DNA of 64,000 bases, from the NCBI RefSeq assembly GCF_013426975.1, contig NZ_JACCPY010000004.1, positions 62,001 to 126,000 on the forward strand, given 5' to 3'. Below the pieces are notes generated by a model that saw nothing but the letters and a program-made list of their open reading frames with translations, did no database searches and had not been told where the DNA came from. Position 1 is the stretch's first letter, and each line of letters starts with the position of its first letter. A program made the position numbers and the translations under genes. This document shows, piece by piece, positions 27,410-36,105 of the stretch. Source of the stretch: Sphaerotilus sulfidivorans (GTDB lineage: Bacteria; Pseudomonadota; Gammaproteobacteria; Burkholderiales; Burkholderiaceae_C).

Positions 27410-29520
27410 GCGCCGTCGACCGCCCCGAGGGCGAGGCCCCGGACCTCTGGCTGGAAGAGGTGCATGGCGAGGCCGCGCTGGCCTGGGTGCGCGAGCACAA
27501 CGCCCGCACCGAGGGCGAGCTGTGCGCGCGTGCCGACTACGCCGAGTTCCGCCCGCGCCTGAAGGCGCTGATGGACGCGCGCGAGCGCATTCCCTATGTC
27601 AGCCGCATCGGCCACGACTTCTACAACTTCTGGCAGGACGCCGAGCATCCGCGCGGCCTGTGGCGCCGCACGACGCTGGCGAGCTACCGCCTGGCCGAGC
27701 CGGTCTGGGAGACGGTGCTCGACCTGGACGCGCTGGCCGCGGCCGAAGGCGAGAACTGGGTCTGGCACGGCGCGGACGTCTGCACGCCGGCGCGTGACGC
27801 CGAGGGCCGCCCGGTCTGGCGCCGTTGCCTGATCGACCTGTCGCGCGGCGGCGCCGATGCGACCGTGGTGCGCGAGTTCGACCTGGTCGAGCGCCGCTTC
27901 ATCGCGGCCGGCGAAGGCGGCTTCACGCTGTCCGAGGCCAAGAGCAGCGCCAGCTGGATCGACGCCGACACGCTGGCGGTCGGCACCGACTTCGGGCCGG
28001 GCTCGATGACCGATTCGGGCTATCCGCGCGTCATCAAGGCCTGGCGCCGCGGCACGCCGCTGGCGGACGCGCCGACGATCCACGAGGGCGAGGCGAGCGA
28101 CGTCTCGGCCTGGGTCAGCATCGACGACACGCCCGGCTTCGAGCGTGTGATCCACGGCCGCTCGATCGATTTCTACACCACCGCGATGTGGCTGGTCGGG
28201 CCGGACGGCAGTCGCCGCGAGATCTCCAAGCCGGCCGACGCCAGCCTGGGCTTTCACGAGCGCTGGGCGGTGATGGAGCTGCGCAGCGACTTCGTGCTGG
28301 CCGACGGCACGCGCCATCCGGCCGGCTCGCTGCTGGTGGCCGAGGCCGACGCGCTGATGGCGCAGGGCTGCGAGGCGGTGCGCTGGACCGCGCTGTTCAC
28401 GCCGACGCCCACCTGCTCGCTGGGCGGCAGCGCCTGGACCCGCGGCCATGTGCTGCTGAACCTGCTCGACCAGGTCGCCAACCGGGTCGAGGAGCTGCAT
28501 TTCGATGCCGCCACCGGCGGCTGGATGCGCCGCGCGGTGGCGCTGCCGGGTCCGGGCACGCTGGGGATCGGCGCGCTGCACGAGCCGCATCTGCCTGACG
28601 ATCCGCTGGCCGAGCACTACTGGGTCACCTATGCCGACTTCCTGACGCCGGACTCGCTGATGCTGGCCGAGACCGGCCGCGACGCGCCCGAGGTGCTCAA
28701 GCAGCGCCCGCGCTATTTCGACGCCGCCGGGCTGGTGGCCGAGCAGCGCTTCGCCACCAGCGCCGACGGCACGCGCGTGCCGTACTTCGTCGTGCGCCCG
28801 AAGGACGCGCCGATGGACGGCAGCACGCCGACGCTGCTCTACGGCTACGGCGGCTTCGAGGTGTCGATGCAGCCCTGGTACTCGGGCGGCTTCGGCCTGG
28901 CCTGGTACGAGCGCGGCGGCGCGCTGGCGGTGGCCAACATCCGCGGCGGCGGCGAGTTCGGCCCGGCCTGGCATCAGGCGGCGGTCGGCGAGCACAAGCC
29001 CCGCAGCCACGAGGACTTCATCGCGGTGGCCGAGGATCTGGTCGCCAGCGGCCTGAGTTCGCCGGCGCGGCTGGGCATCATGGGCGGCAGCAACGGCGGC
29101 CTGCTGGTGGGCGCGGCGATGACGCGCCGGCCGGACCTGTTCGGCGCGGTGGTCTGCCAGGTGCCGCTGCTCGACATGCTGCGCTACCACCGGCTGCTGG
29201 CGGGTGCATCGTGGATGGCCGAGTACGGCGACCCCGACCAGCCCGAGCAGCGCGCCTGGATCGAGCGCTACAGCCCCTACCAGGCGCTGCGCGAGGGCGT
29301 GAGCTACCCGCGCGCGCTCTTCACCACCTCGACCCGCGACGACCGGGTGCATCCGGGCCACGCGCGGCGCATGGTCGCCCGGCTCGAGGCGCTCGGCCAG
29401 CCGGTGCTGTACTACGAGAACATCGAGGGCGGCCACGGCGGCGCGGCCGACAATGCCCAGCGTGCGCACCTGCAGGCGCTGGAGTTCGCCTACCTCTGGT
29501 CGCGCCTCGGCGGCCGCTGA
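27406..29520 (+). CDS. Prolyl oligopeptidase family serine peptidase (S9A)
   Basis: Predicted cytoplasmic prolyl oligopeptidase of 704 residues with no signal peptide. The N-terminal part (about 1-410) is the beta-propeller gate beginning [20 protein letters not shown]; the hydrolase domain has [10 protein letters not shown], the nucleophile in [14 protein letters not shown], the acid in [16 protein letters not shown] and the histidine in [12 protein letters not shown]. The ATG overlaps the ybeY stop by 4 bp and gives the family N-terminus. Such enzymes cut short peptides after proline; the natural substrate is unknown. Confidence 0.92.
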   Translation: MSAVDRPEGEAPDLWLEEVHGEAALAWVREHNARTEGELCARADYAEFRPRLKALMDARERIPYVSRIGHDFYNFWQDAEHPRGLWRRTTLASYRLAEPVWETVLDLDALAAAEGENWVWHGADVCTPARDAEGRPVWRRCLIDLSRGGADATVVREFDLVERRFIAAGEGGFTLSEAKSSASWIDADTLAVGTDFGPGSMTDSGYPRVIKAWRRGTPLADAPTIHEGEASDVSAWVSIDDTPGFERVIHGRSIDFYTTAMWLVGPDGSRREISKPADASLGFHERWAVMELRSDFVLADGTRHPAGSLLVAEADALMAQGCEAVRWTALFTPTPTCSLGGSAWTRGHVLLNLLDQVANRVEELHFDAATGGWMRRAVALPGPGTLGIGALHEPHLPDDPLAEHYWVTYADFLTPDSLMLAETGRDAPEVLKQRPRYFDAAGLVAEQRFATSADGTRVPYFVVRPKDAPMDGSTPTLLYGYGGFEVSMQPWYSGGFGLAWYERGGALAVANIRGGGEFGPAWHQAAVGEHKPRSHEDFIAVAEDLVASGLSSPARLGIMGGSNGGLLVGAAMTRRPDLFGAVVCQVPLLDMLRYHRLLAGASWMAEYGDPDQPEQRAWIERYSPYQALREGVSYPRALFTTSTRDDRVHPGHARRMVARLEALGQPVLYYENIEGGHGGAADNAQRAHLQALEFAYLWSRLGGR

Positions 29521-29531
29521 TCGCCACGCCC

Positions 29532-31235
29532 ATGGCATTTCCCTCCCTGACGGCAGCCCGCGATCTCGGCCGGCTGCAGGAGATCGCGGCGGTCTTCATT
29601 CGCCACGGCCTGGGCGATCTGGTGCGCCGGCTCGGCTGGGCCGATCGGCTGGCCCGCGCCGGCCATGTGCTGCGCATGGACCATGCCGCCGACCTGGCGC
29701 GGCTGGATCCGCCGGTGCAGCTGCGCATGGCGCTCGAGGATCTGGGGCCGACCTTCGTCAAGCTCGGCCAGATCCTGGCCGGCCGCGCCGACCTGTTCGG
29801 TCCGGCCTGGATCGCCGAACTCGAAAAGCTGCACAGCCAGGCGCCGACGGTGCCGATCGAGGTGGTGCGCGCCCAGCTCGCCGAGGACCTGGGCGCGCCG
29901 CCCGAGGAGGTCTTCGCCCGCTTCGATGCCGAGCCGCTGGCGGCGGCCTCGATCGCGCAGGTGCACGGCGCGCAGCTGCACGACGGCACCGAGGTCATCG
30001 TCAAGGTGCGCCGGCCCGGCATCCGCCCGGTCATCGAGGCCGATCTGCGCCTGCTCGAGCGCCTGGCGCAGCTGGCCGAGGACGAGTGGCCCGACCTGCG
30101 CCCCTACCAGCCGGCCGGCCTGGTGCGCCAGCTCGGGCGCTCGCTGCGCCGCGAGCTGGACCTGCAGAGCGAGTGCCACAACGCCGAGCGTGTCGCCGCC
30201 CATTTCGCCGGGCGCGAGCACATCGTCATCCCGACCGTCTACTGGGACTGGACCGGCGAGCGGGTCAATGTGCAGCAGCGCATCGACGGCATTCCCGGCC
30301 ATGAGCTGGCGCGGGTGGACGCCGCCGGGCTCGACCGCATGCTGCTGGCGCAGCGCGGCGCGCAGGCGGTGCTGAAGATGATCATCGAGGACGGCTTCTT
30401 CCACGCCGATCCGCATCCGGGCAATGTCTTCTACCTGCCGGGCAACCGGCTGGCCTTCATCGATTTCGGCATGATGGGCCGGCTCAGCGATGCGCGCCGT
30501 GACCAGCTGCTGTCGCTGATGCTCGGCCTGGTGCAGCGCGATCCCCAGGCGGTGGTCGAGGTGCTGATGGAGTGGACCGAGGATGCCGGCCACACCGACA
30601 TGGAGGCGCTGCAGCAGGATGTGGTCGCCTTCGTCGACCAGTACCGCGGCACCGCGCTGGCCAAGCTCAGCCTGGGCGGGATGATGAACGATGTCACCAC
30701 CATCCTGCGCGAGTACCGGCTGGCGCTGCCGGCCGATCTGGCGCTGCTGGTCAAGACCTTCATCACGCTGGAGGGGCTGGGGCGCTCGCTGGCGCCCGAC
30801 TTCCACATGGCCACCGAGGCCGAGCCGCTGCTGGAGGCGGCGGTGCGGGCGCGCTACTCGCCCCGGGTGCTGGCCGAGCGGGGCTGGACCTCGGCGGTGC
30901 ACGGCCTGCGCCTGCTCGGGCGCCTGCCGCGCGAGGTCGCGCGCATGCTGCGCCAGACCAAGCGCACCGGCGTGCAGGTGCATGTCGAGGTGCGCCATCT
31001 CGAACGGGTGGTCGACCAGCTCGACCGTGCGGTCAGCCGGCTGACGGTGGCGATGGTGGTGGCCGCGCTGATCGTCGGCTCGTCCATCGTCATGACCGTG
31101 CGGGGCGGGCCGATGCTGTTCGGGCTGCCGGCCTTCGGGCTGCTGGGGTTCCTGATCGCCGGCATCGGCGGCATCTGGCTGGCCTGGTCGGTGCTGCGCA
31201 GCGGCCGGGCCGCGCGGGTGGCGCATCGGGACTGA
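29532..31235 (+). CDS. ABC1/UbiB-family atypical kinase
   Basis: Membrane-anchored protein-kinase-like ATPase of 567 residues. It has the KxGQ motif in FVKLGQILAGR, the alanine-rich nucleotide loop in AAASIAQVHGA, the catalytic HADPHPGN segment and the DFG triad in FIDFGMMGRL. Two hydrophobic helices near the C-terminus (VAMVVAALIVGSSIVMTV and FGLPAFGLLGFLIAGIGGIWLAW) anchor it. UbiB itself supports ubiquinone synthesis, but this gene is not beside other ubi genes, so a paralogous role is possible. It starts 11 bp after the peptidase gene. Confidence 0.88.
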   Translation: MAFPSLTAARDLGRLQEIAAVFIRHGLGDLVRRLGWADRLARAGHVLRMDHAADLARLDPPVQLRMALEDLGPTFVKLGQILAGRADLFGPAWIAELEKLHSQAPTVPIEVVRAQLAEDLGAPPEEVFARFDAEPLAAASIAQVHGAQLHDGTEVIVKVRRPGIRPVIEADLRLLERLAQLAEDEWPDLRPYQPAGLVRQLGRSLRRELDLQSECHNAERVAAHFAGREHIVIPTVYWDWTGERVNVQQRIDGIPGHELARVDAAGLDRMLLAQRGAQAVLKMIIEDGFFHADPHPGNVFYLPGNRLAFIDFGMMGRLSDARRDQLLSLMLGLVQRDPQAVVEVLMEWTEDAGHTDMEALQQDVVAFVDQYRGTALAKLSLGGMMNDVTTILREYRLALPADLALLVKTFITLEGLGRSLAPDFHMATEAEPLLEAAVRARYSPRVLAERGWTSAVHGLRLLGRLPREVARMLRQTKRTGVQVHVEVRHLERVVDQLDRAVSRLTVAMVVAALIVGSSIVMTVRGGPMLFGLPAFGLLGFLIAGIGGIWLAWSVLRSGRAARVAHRD

Positions 31236-31330
31236 CGCGGGATTGATGTACCTGCCTCGTAACCGAAAAGGATTTTCATAGACCAAGTCAACAGGATGGT
31301 CTTTTGTGGCTCCTCTTGATCAGGAACCTG

Positions 31331-31381
31331 GGGTTTACCCTAAACTCCTGCCATCAACCAAGGGTTTTCCCTAAGGAGTTT
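31331..31381 (+). promoter_or_regulatory. Repeat-containing leader that can mask the ribosome-binding site
   Basis: Two near-identical 13-mers, GGGTTTACCCTAA (31331-31343) and GGGTTTTCCCTAA (31362-31374), start 31 bp apart, close to three helical turns. AAACTCCT (31342-31349) is exactly complementary to AGGAGTTT (31374-31381), which holds most of the AAGGAG ribosome site of the next gene; inside the loop AGGG-TTTT-CCCT can form a small hairpin. The region may be a protein operator, an RNA switch or both. Confidence 0.45.
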
Positions 31382-31384
31382 GTG

Positions 31385-31648
31385 ATGGCCCAGATCCTTG
31401 TTCCCGTTCAGTCGCAGGCTTTTGCTGCCGCCCAGGCACCGCTGGTCCGTCTGGTCGGCTGGCTGGTCGATCAGTGGCAGGCCGCGATGAAGGCCGCCCA
31501 GAGCAGCCTGCAGCCGCGCGAGCCGCGCACTGCCGAAGAGCTGATCGAGTGGGCCGGCCGCTATGAGGCCACCCAGCCTTCGTATGCCGCCGACCTGCGT
31601 GCCGCCGCGATGCGCGCCCAGCAGATCACCGGCAGCCGCTCCATCTGA
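31385..31648 (+). CDS. Small protein of unknown function
   Basis: I do not recognise this 87-residue protein. It begins MAQILVPVQSQAFAAAQAPL, has an amphipathic helix (LVRLVGWLVDQWQAAMKAAQ) and a polar C-terminal half with PRTAEELIEWAGRYEATQPSYAADLRAAAMRAQQI, which looks like a small helical domain. The ATG at 31385 sits 6 bases after AAGGAG (31373-31378), a strong ribosome site. Coding character (length, RBS, high GC third positions) supports a real gene. It stands alone between the UbiB-like gene and the thiolase terminator. Confidence 0.75.
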   Translation: MAQILVPVQSQAFAAAQAPLVRLVGWLVDQWQAAMKAAQSSLQPREPRTAEELIEWAGRYEATQPSYAADLRAAAMRAQQITGSRSI

Positions 31649-31674
31649 CGCTGACGCTAACGCAGGCGCAAAAA

Positions 31675-31698
31675 AGGCCGGTCGTCGCCGACCGGCCT
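31675..31698 (-). terminator. Rho-independent terminator for thiolase gene
   Basis: GGCCGGTCG (31676-31684), loop TCGC, CGACCGGCC (31689-31697) forms a perfect 9-bp stem, extended by A-T to 10 bp. On the minus strand it is followed by a run of six T, so it ends transcription of the thiolase gene about 85 bp after its stop. The plus-strand side lacks a T-run but could still slow transcription from the small gene. Confidence 0.85.
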
Positions 31699-31783
31699 GT
31701 GAACGACCTCTGAATCGAGGCACGCATGAAAGAGGTGGACGGTGCCGGCCGGATGCGGCCTCACCGTCCCGGGCGTCTGCCGA

Positions 31784-32965
31784 TCAGCAGCGCTCGAAGA
31801 TCGCCGCGATGCCCTGGCCGCCGCCGATGCACATCGTCACCAGCGCGTAGCGGCCGCCGGTGCGCTGCAGCTCGTAGACCGCCTTGGTGGTGATGATCGC
31901 GCCGGTGGCGCCGATCGGGTGGCCCAGCGAGATGCCCGAGCCGTTCGGGTTGACCTTGGCCGGATCCAGGCCCAGTTCCTTGTTGACCGCGCAGGCCTGG
32001 GCGGCGAAGGCCTCGTTGGCCTCGATCACGTCCATGTCGGCGACCGTCAGGCCGGCGCGCTCGAGCGCCTTGCGCGAGGCCGAGACCGGGCCGATGCCCA
32101 TGATGGTGGGCTCGACGCCGGTGTGGGCGTAGGAGACCAGGCGGGCCAGCGGACGCAGGCCGTGGCCCTTGACCGCCTCGCCGCTGGCCAGCATGACCGC
32201 GGCGGCGGCGTCGTTGATGCCCGAGGCGTTGCCGGCGGTGACCGCGCCGTCCTTCTTGAAGGCCGGGCGCATCTTGGCCAGGCTCTCGGCGGTGGTGTCG
32301 GCCTTGATGTGCTCGTCGGTCACGAAGCTGATCGTGCCCTTGCGGCTGGCGATCTCCACCGGAACGATCTGCTCGGTGAAGTAGCCGGCGGCGGTGGCGG
32401 CGGCGGCGCGGCGGTGGCTCTCGGCCGCGGCCTCGTCCATCTGCTGGCGGCTGATGCCGAACTGCTCGCCGACGTTCTCGGCGGTGATGCCCATGTGGAT
32501 CTTGTGGAAGGGATCGTGCAGCGCGCCGACCATCAGGTCGACCAGCTGCGCGTCGCCCATGCGGGTGCCCCAGCGCGCGCCGGGCATCAGGTAGGCGCCG
32601 CGGCTCATGTTCTCGGCACCGGCGCCGATCGCCACTTCGCAGTCGCCCAGCAGGATGGCCTGCGAGGCCGAGATGATGGCCTGCAGGCCCGAACCGCACA
32701 GGCGGTTGACGTTGAAGGCCGGGGTCTCCTTGGGCAGGCCGGCGTTGACCGCGGCGACGCGGCTCAGGTAGCAGTCGCGCGGCTCGGTGGTGACGACCGT
32801 GCCCATCGCGAGGTGACCGACGGCGTCGGCCGGCGCGCCCGAGCGGGCCAGGGCTGCCTTGACGGCGGTGGTGGCCAGATCGGCCAGAGGAACGTCCTTC
32901 AGCGTGCCTCCGAACGTGCCGATCGCGGTGCGTGCGGCGCTGACGACAAAGACTTCACGTGCCAT
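31784..32965 (-). CDS. Acetyl-CoA C-acetyltransferase (thiolase)
   Basis: Thiolase of 393 residues, joining or cleaving acetoacetyl-CoA in polyhydroxybutyrate synthesis or acyl-CoA breakdown. The nucleophilic cysteine is in NRLCGSGLQAIISASQ (about 88), the histidine in GHPIGATGAIITTK, and the second cysteine in MCIGGGQGIA. The ATG at 32965 follows GGAGGAAG; upstream extension overlaps the divergent gene. No phaB or phaC is nearby, so the pathway is not fixed by context. Confidence 0.92.
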   Translation of the reverse strand: MAREVFVVSAARTAIGTFGGTLKDVPLADLATTAVKAALARSGAPADAVGHLAMGTVVTTEPRDCYLSRVAAVNAGLPKETPAFNVNRLCGSGLQAIISASQAILLGDCEVAIGAGAENMSRGAYLMPGARWGTRMGDAQLVDLMVGALHDPFHKIHMGITAENVGEQFGISRQQMDEAAAESHRRAAAATAAGYFTEQIVPVEIASRKGTISFVTDEHIKADTTAESLAKMRPAFKKDGAVTAGNASGINDAAAAVMLASGEAVKGHGLRPLARLVSYAHTGVEPTIMGIGPVSASRKALERAGLTVADMDVIEANEAFAAQACAVNKELGLDPAKVNPNGSGISLGHPIGATGAIITTKAVYELQRTGGRYALVTMCIGGGQGIAAIFERC

Positions 32966-33032
32966 GGCTGTCTTCCTCCGGAAAAATCGGTGTGCGGGGT
33001 TGCCACAGTACTTGTCCTCCTCTACAGCGAAC

Positions 33033-33063
33033 TGACGCCGCGCAATGTCACACTGCGGCGTCA
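33033..33063. promoter_or_regulatory. 9-bp inverted repeat reaching the start codon
   Basis: TGACGCCGC (33033-33041) and GCGGCGTCA (33055-33063) are perfect inverted copies with a 13-nt spacer; the last base is the A of the downstream ATG. It could be an operator in the thiolase/EEP divergent region or an mRNA hairpin that limits initiation. Confidence 0.35.
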
Positions 33064-34094
33064 TGGATACCCCGCAGCCTTCATCGCCTGTCGCCGCGCC
33101 CGTCGAGTGGATTCCCCTGACGGTGGCGAGCTGCAACCTGCTCAACCTCGCGCTGCCCGGGCGGGTCTTCTATCCGAACCAGGAGCCCTACGGCATGGCC
33201 GAGCACGAGCGCAAGCTCGACTGGATCGGCCAGATGCTGCGCCGGCTCAACGCCGATGTCGCCGGCGTGCAGGAGGTCTGGGACGAGGCGGCGCTGAAGG
33301 CGGCGGTGGCGCGCAGCGGCCTGCAGTCGATGCAGGCGCTGGCCCCGGGCGCCGAGACCGGCGCGCAGGGCACGCCGCGCGTCGGTCTGGTGACTCGGCT
33401 GAAGGTCGAGGCGGTGCGCAGCCTGGCCGAATTCGGCCCGGGCGAATCGGTCGTCGTGCCGGAGGTCGGCGAGCATGCCCGCTTCGAGCGCCCGGTGCTG
33501 CATGCCACGCTGCGCACCAAGCGCGGCCAGCGCCTGCATGTGCTGGTGGCGCACCTCAAGTCCAAGCGCCCGAAGTTCCTGCAGGACGCCGAGGGCCGCG
33601 CGCTCGAGGATCGCGACGATCCGCGGGTGGCCGCGCGGGCGTCGCTGCGCTCGATGATCATGCGCGGGGCGGAGTCGGCGGCGCTGCGTGCGCGGGTCAT
33701 CGAGCTGATCCACCGCACCCGCGATCCGCTGGTGCTGCTCGGCGACATGAACGACGGCCCGCATTCGGTCACCAGCCAGCTGATCGCCGCGACGCAGGCG
33801 GTGGCCTACGACCGCCAGGCCCGCGATGTCGCGCTGTTCCATGCGCTTGATGTGCAGACCGAGCCGGCGCTGCGCCGCGATCTGGCCTATTCGCATGTCT
33901 TCCAGGGCTGGCCCGAGCTGCTCGACCAGATCTGGGTCAGCGAGGAGTGGGTCGGCAGCTCGCGCTTCGCGCTGGGCGACGTGCGCCGCGTCGAGGTCTT
34001 CAACGACCATCTGCACGAGGGCCGCGACCGCACGCGCAGCGACCACGGCTTCGTGCGGGCACTGCTGCGGCTGAAATCCTCGCCCGCCGCCTGA
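33063..34094 (+). CDS. Endonuclease/exonuclease/phosphatase family protein
   Basis: Metal-dependent phosphoesterase of the EEP (DNase I-like) superfamily, 343 residues, no signal peptide. Signature parts are VASCNLLNLALPG near the start, the metal glutamate in AGVQEVWDE, LHVLVAHLKSKRP, LVLLGDMNDGP (DxN) and the C-terminal RSDHGFVRALL. A charged stretch (about 180-215) after the HLKS strand is an insertion. It may act on nucleic acid, phospholipid or inositol phosphate. No operon partner is clear. Confidence 0.88.
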   Translation: MDTPQPSSPVAAPVEWIPLTVASCNLLNLALPGRVFYPNQEPYGMAEHERKLDWIGQMLRRLNADVAGVQEVWDEAALKAAVARSGLQSMQALAPGAETGAQGTPRVGLVTRLKVEAVRSLAEFGPGESVVVPEVGEHARFERPVLHATLRTKRGQRLHVLVAHLKSKRPKFLQDAEGRALEDRDDPRVAARASLRSMIMRGAESAALRARVIELIHRTRDPLVLLGDMNDGPHSVTSQLIAATQAVAYDRQARDVALFHALDVQTEPALRRDLAYSHVFQGWPELLDQIWVSEEWVGSSRFALGDVRRVEVFNDHLHEGRDRTRSDHGFVRALLRLKSSPAA

Positions 34095-34143
34095 TGCTGA
34101 CCGGATCTGCGGAGCCGGGCGGCCGGCGAGTGCGGGCGCTGCG

Positions 34144-34149
34144 TACACT
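34144..34149 (+). promoter_or_regulatory. -10-like TACACT upstream of NYN gene
   Basis: TACACT lies 48 bp before the NYN-domain ATG. No convincing -35 is seen at 16-18 bp, so this is a weak promoter proposal. Confidence 0.25.
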
Positions 34150-34197
34150 GCGCCCCTCGCGACCCCGCTCCTGATCCTCCGATCCTGACCCCACACC

Positions 34198-35640
34198 ATG
34201 AAGTCGGCCCTCTTCGTTGATTTCGACAATGTCTACTCGGGCCTGCGCAAGCTGGATCCGGCGGTGGCCGAGCGCTTCGGCCGCCATCCGCTGGAATGGA
34301 TCGGCTGGCTGACCGACGGGCTGGGCCTGCCCGAGGGGCTCGACGAGGCCCAGGCCCGCACCCGGCGCCGGCTGCTGGTGCGGCGCGTCTACCTCAATCC
34401 GCAGGTCTACCAGCGCTTCCGCCCGTCCTTCAACCATGCCGGCTTCGAGATCGTCGACTGCCCGTCGATGACCAGCGAGGGCAAGACCAGCACCGACATC
34501 CACATGGTGCTCGACATGGTCGAGCTGCTGCAGCATCCGGTGCACTACGACGAGTTCATCGTCTTCTCGGCCGACGCCGACTTCACCCCGGTGCTGCGCA
34601 AGCTGCGCCGCTGGGACCGCCGCACCACGGTGCTGGCGGTGGGCTTCCCGTCGGCGGCCTACCGCGCCTCGGCCGATCTGCTGATCGAGCCCGACCGCTT
34701 CATCCGCGAGGGCCTGGGCTTCGGCGCCGAGGTCGACGAGGCTGCGGTGCCTGCGCCGACGCCGACCGTCACGGTGCCGGAGGCAGCCGAGCCGACACCG
34801 TCCGGCCCCGCCGCAGCCAACCTGGCCACGGAGCTGCCGCTGCAGCAGATGACCGCCTGGCTGCGCGCCGAGGTGGAGCGTGCCGACCAGCCGGTGCCCT
34901 GCGCCCGGCTGGCCTCGCGGCTGATGGCCGGCCATCCCGGCCTGGCACCGGAGTGGGGCGGCCAGGGCAGCTTCCGGCGCTTCCTGGAGGCGCTGCCGCT
35001 GGCGCCGCTGCGCCTGGACTGGAGCGCCTCGGGCGGCCATCTCTATGACCCGGCGCGCCATGTGCCGCCGCGTCCGCTGTCGGCGCCGCAGACGGTGCGC
35101 CCGCATCCGGCCGCCTCGGCCTGGGGCTCGGATCCGTCGCTGTTCGCGCTGGCGCGCCAGATGCACGACGCCATCGGCATGCCGCTGCTGTCGCCGCGCG
35201 ATTTCCGCGCGCTGCTGGAGATGATCGCGGTCGATGTCGCGGCCCAGCCCTTCCAGCTCAACGAGACCGGCAAGCGGGTGCGCGACCGCTGCCGCGAGGC
35301 GGGCCACGAGGTCAGCCGCGAGGCGGTCAACTGGGTGCTGCGCGGCCTGCTGCTGTGCGGGCACGAGTTCGGCCAGGGCCATGACGACCTGCCCACGCTG
35401 TCCTACCGGTTGGTGGGCAACCTGCTGAACCTGTGCCGGCGCGAGCAGCTGGTGATGGACGAGGGTGCGCCTGCGCTGCTGCAGCGCTGGGTCAGCGGCA
35501 AGATCGCGCCGAATGCCGCCCCGAATCCTGCACCGGAGGCCGAGCCGCAGGCCGCCGTCCCGATGCCGGCCCAGGCCGAACCCGCCCAGGAACCCGCCCC
35601 GGAGCCGGCCGCAGCCGCCGATCAGTCCACCCAGTCCTGA
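34198..35640 (+). CDS. NYN-domain protein with LOTUS (OST-HTH)-like domain
   Basis: Predicted RNA-acting protein of 480 residues. The N-terminal PIN-like NYN domain (about 1-180) keeps the acidic residues D8/D10 in FVDFDNVYSG, D100 in TSTDIHMVLDMVELL and D126/D128 in FSADADFTPVLRKL, the arrangement of metal-dependent RNases. Residues about 215-285 resemble an OST-HTH/LOTUS RNA-binding fold (ending FLEALPLAPLRLDWSASGGHLYD). A second helical domain (about 305-435) and an Ala/Pro-rich tail follow. Known NYN-LOTUS proteins are linked to RNA control, but no bacterial substrate is established here. The 3' end overlaps an opposing gene remnant by 19 bp. Confidence 0.85.
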   Translation: MKSALFVDFDNVYSGLRKLDPAVAERFGRHPLEWIGWLTDGLGLPEGLDEAQARTRRRLLVRRVYLNPQVYQRFRPSFNHAGFEIVDCPSMTSEGKTSTDIHMVLDMVELLQHPVHYDEFIVFSADADFTPVLRKLRRWDRRTTVLAVGFPSAAYRASADLLIEPDRFIREGLGFGAEVDEAAVPAPTPTVTVPEAAEPTPSGPAAANLATELPLQQMTAWLRAEVERADQPVPCARLASRLMAGHPGLAPEWGGQGSFRRFLEALPLAPLRLDWSASGGHLYDPARHVPPRPLSAPQTVRPHPAASAWGSDPSLFALARQMHDAIGMPLLSPRDFRALLEMIAVDVAAQPFQLNETGKRVRDRCREAGHEVSREAVNWVLRGLLLCGHEFGQGHDDLPTLSYRLVGNLLNLCRREQLVMDEGAPALLQRWVSGKIAPNAAPNPAPEAEPQAAVPMPAQAEPAQEPAPEPAAAADQSTQS

Positions 35641-36105
35641 CGCCAGGCCAGCCGCGCCAGCTCGAAGTCGCTTGGGGTGTCGGGCTTGGACTTGATCTGG
35701 TAGTGAATGAGCCGTTCCGCCCAGGCCAGACCGACCTGATCCCAGTGCACGCCGACCTCGATGGTGCCGGCCTTGATGCCGGCCGGCAGCAGCAGCGGCA
35801 GCCGCACCCGGTCCGCAGTGCGCGCCGATCTCCCGCTCGTCGAGCGCCTGCAGCCGCACGCACAGCAGCAGCCGCCGCTCCAGGTCGGCCAGCACCTCCA
35901 GCCGCACCGGCACCTGCTCCAGATCGCGCCCGAAGGCGCTGAGCTGCCGGGCCAGATCCTGATGCAGCAGCTGCGCGACCAGCCGCGCGGTGGCCGGCAG
36001 CGCCGCGCGCTCGGCCCGGCGCAGCAGCGTGCGCTGCAGGTCGAGCGCGGGTTGCAGCGCGTCGGGCGCGATCGCGGGGGAGAGAGGCCAACGAAGGTGA
36101 CCTCA
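35622..36105 (-). pseudogene. 5'-truncated, frameshifted remnant of an unidentified gene
   Basis: Minus-strand coding remnant ending QIKSKPDTPSDFELARLA then WRQDWVD and a stop at 35622-35624. An N-terminal part in another frame reads LQPALDLQRTLLRRAERAAL and later VPVRLEVLADLERRLLLCVR, plausible helical protein. The two parts join if one base is removed near 35815 (the CTGCGGACC region on the minus strand). No start codon precedes it: the coding trace fades near 36080, where the opposing phytase-like frame begins, also without its start. I could not identify the family. Confidence 0.6.

Noticed and set aside
29490-31286. Minus-strand frame of about 600 codons opposite the UbiB-like gene
   Set aside because: Shadow composition and full overlap with a recognised kinase-like protein.
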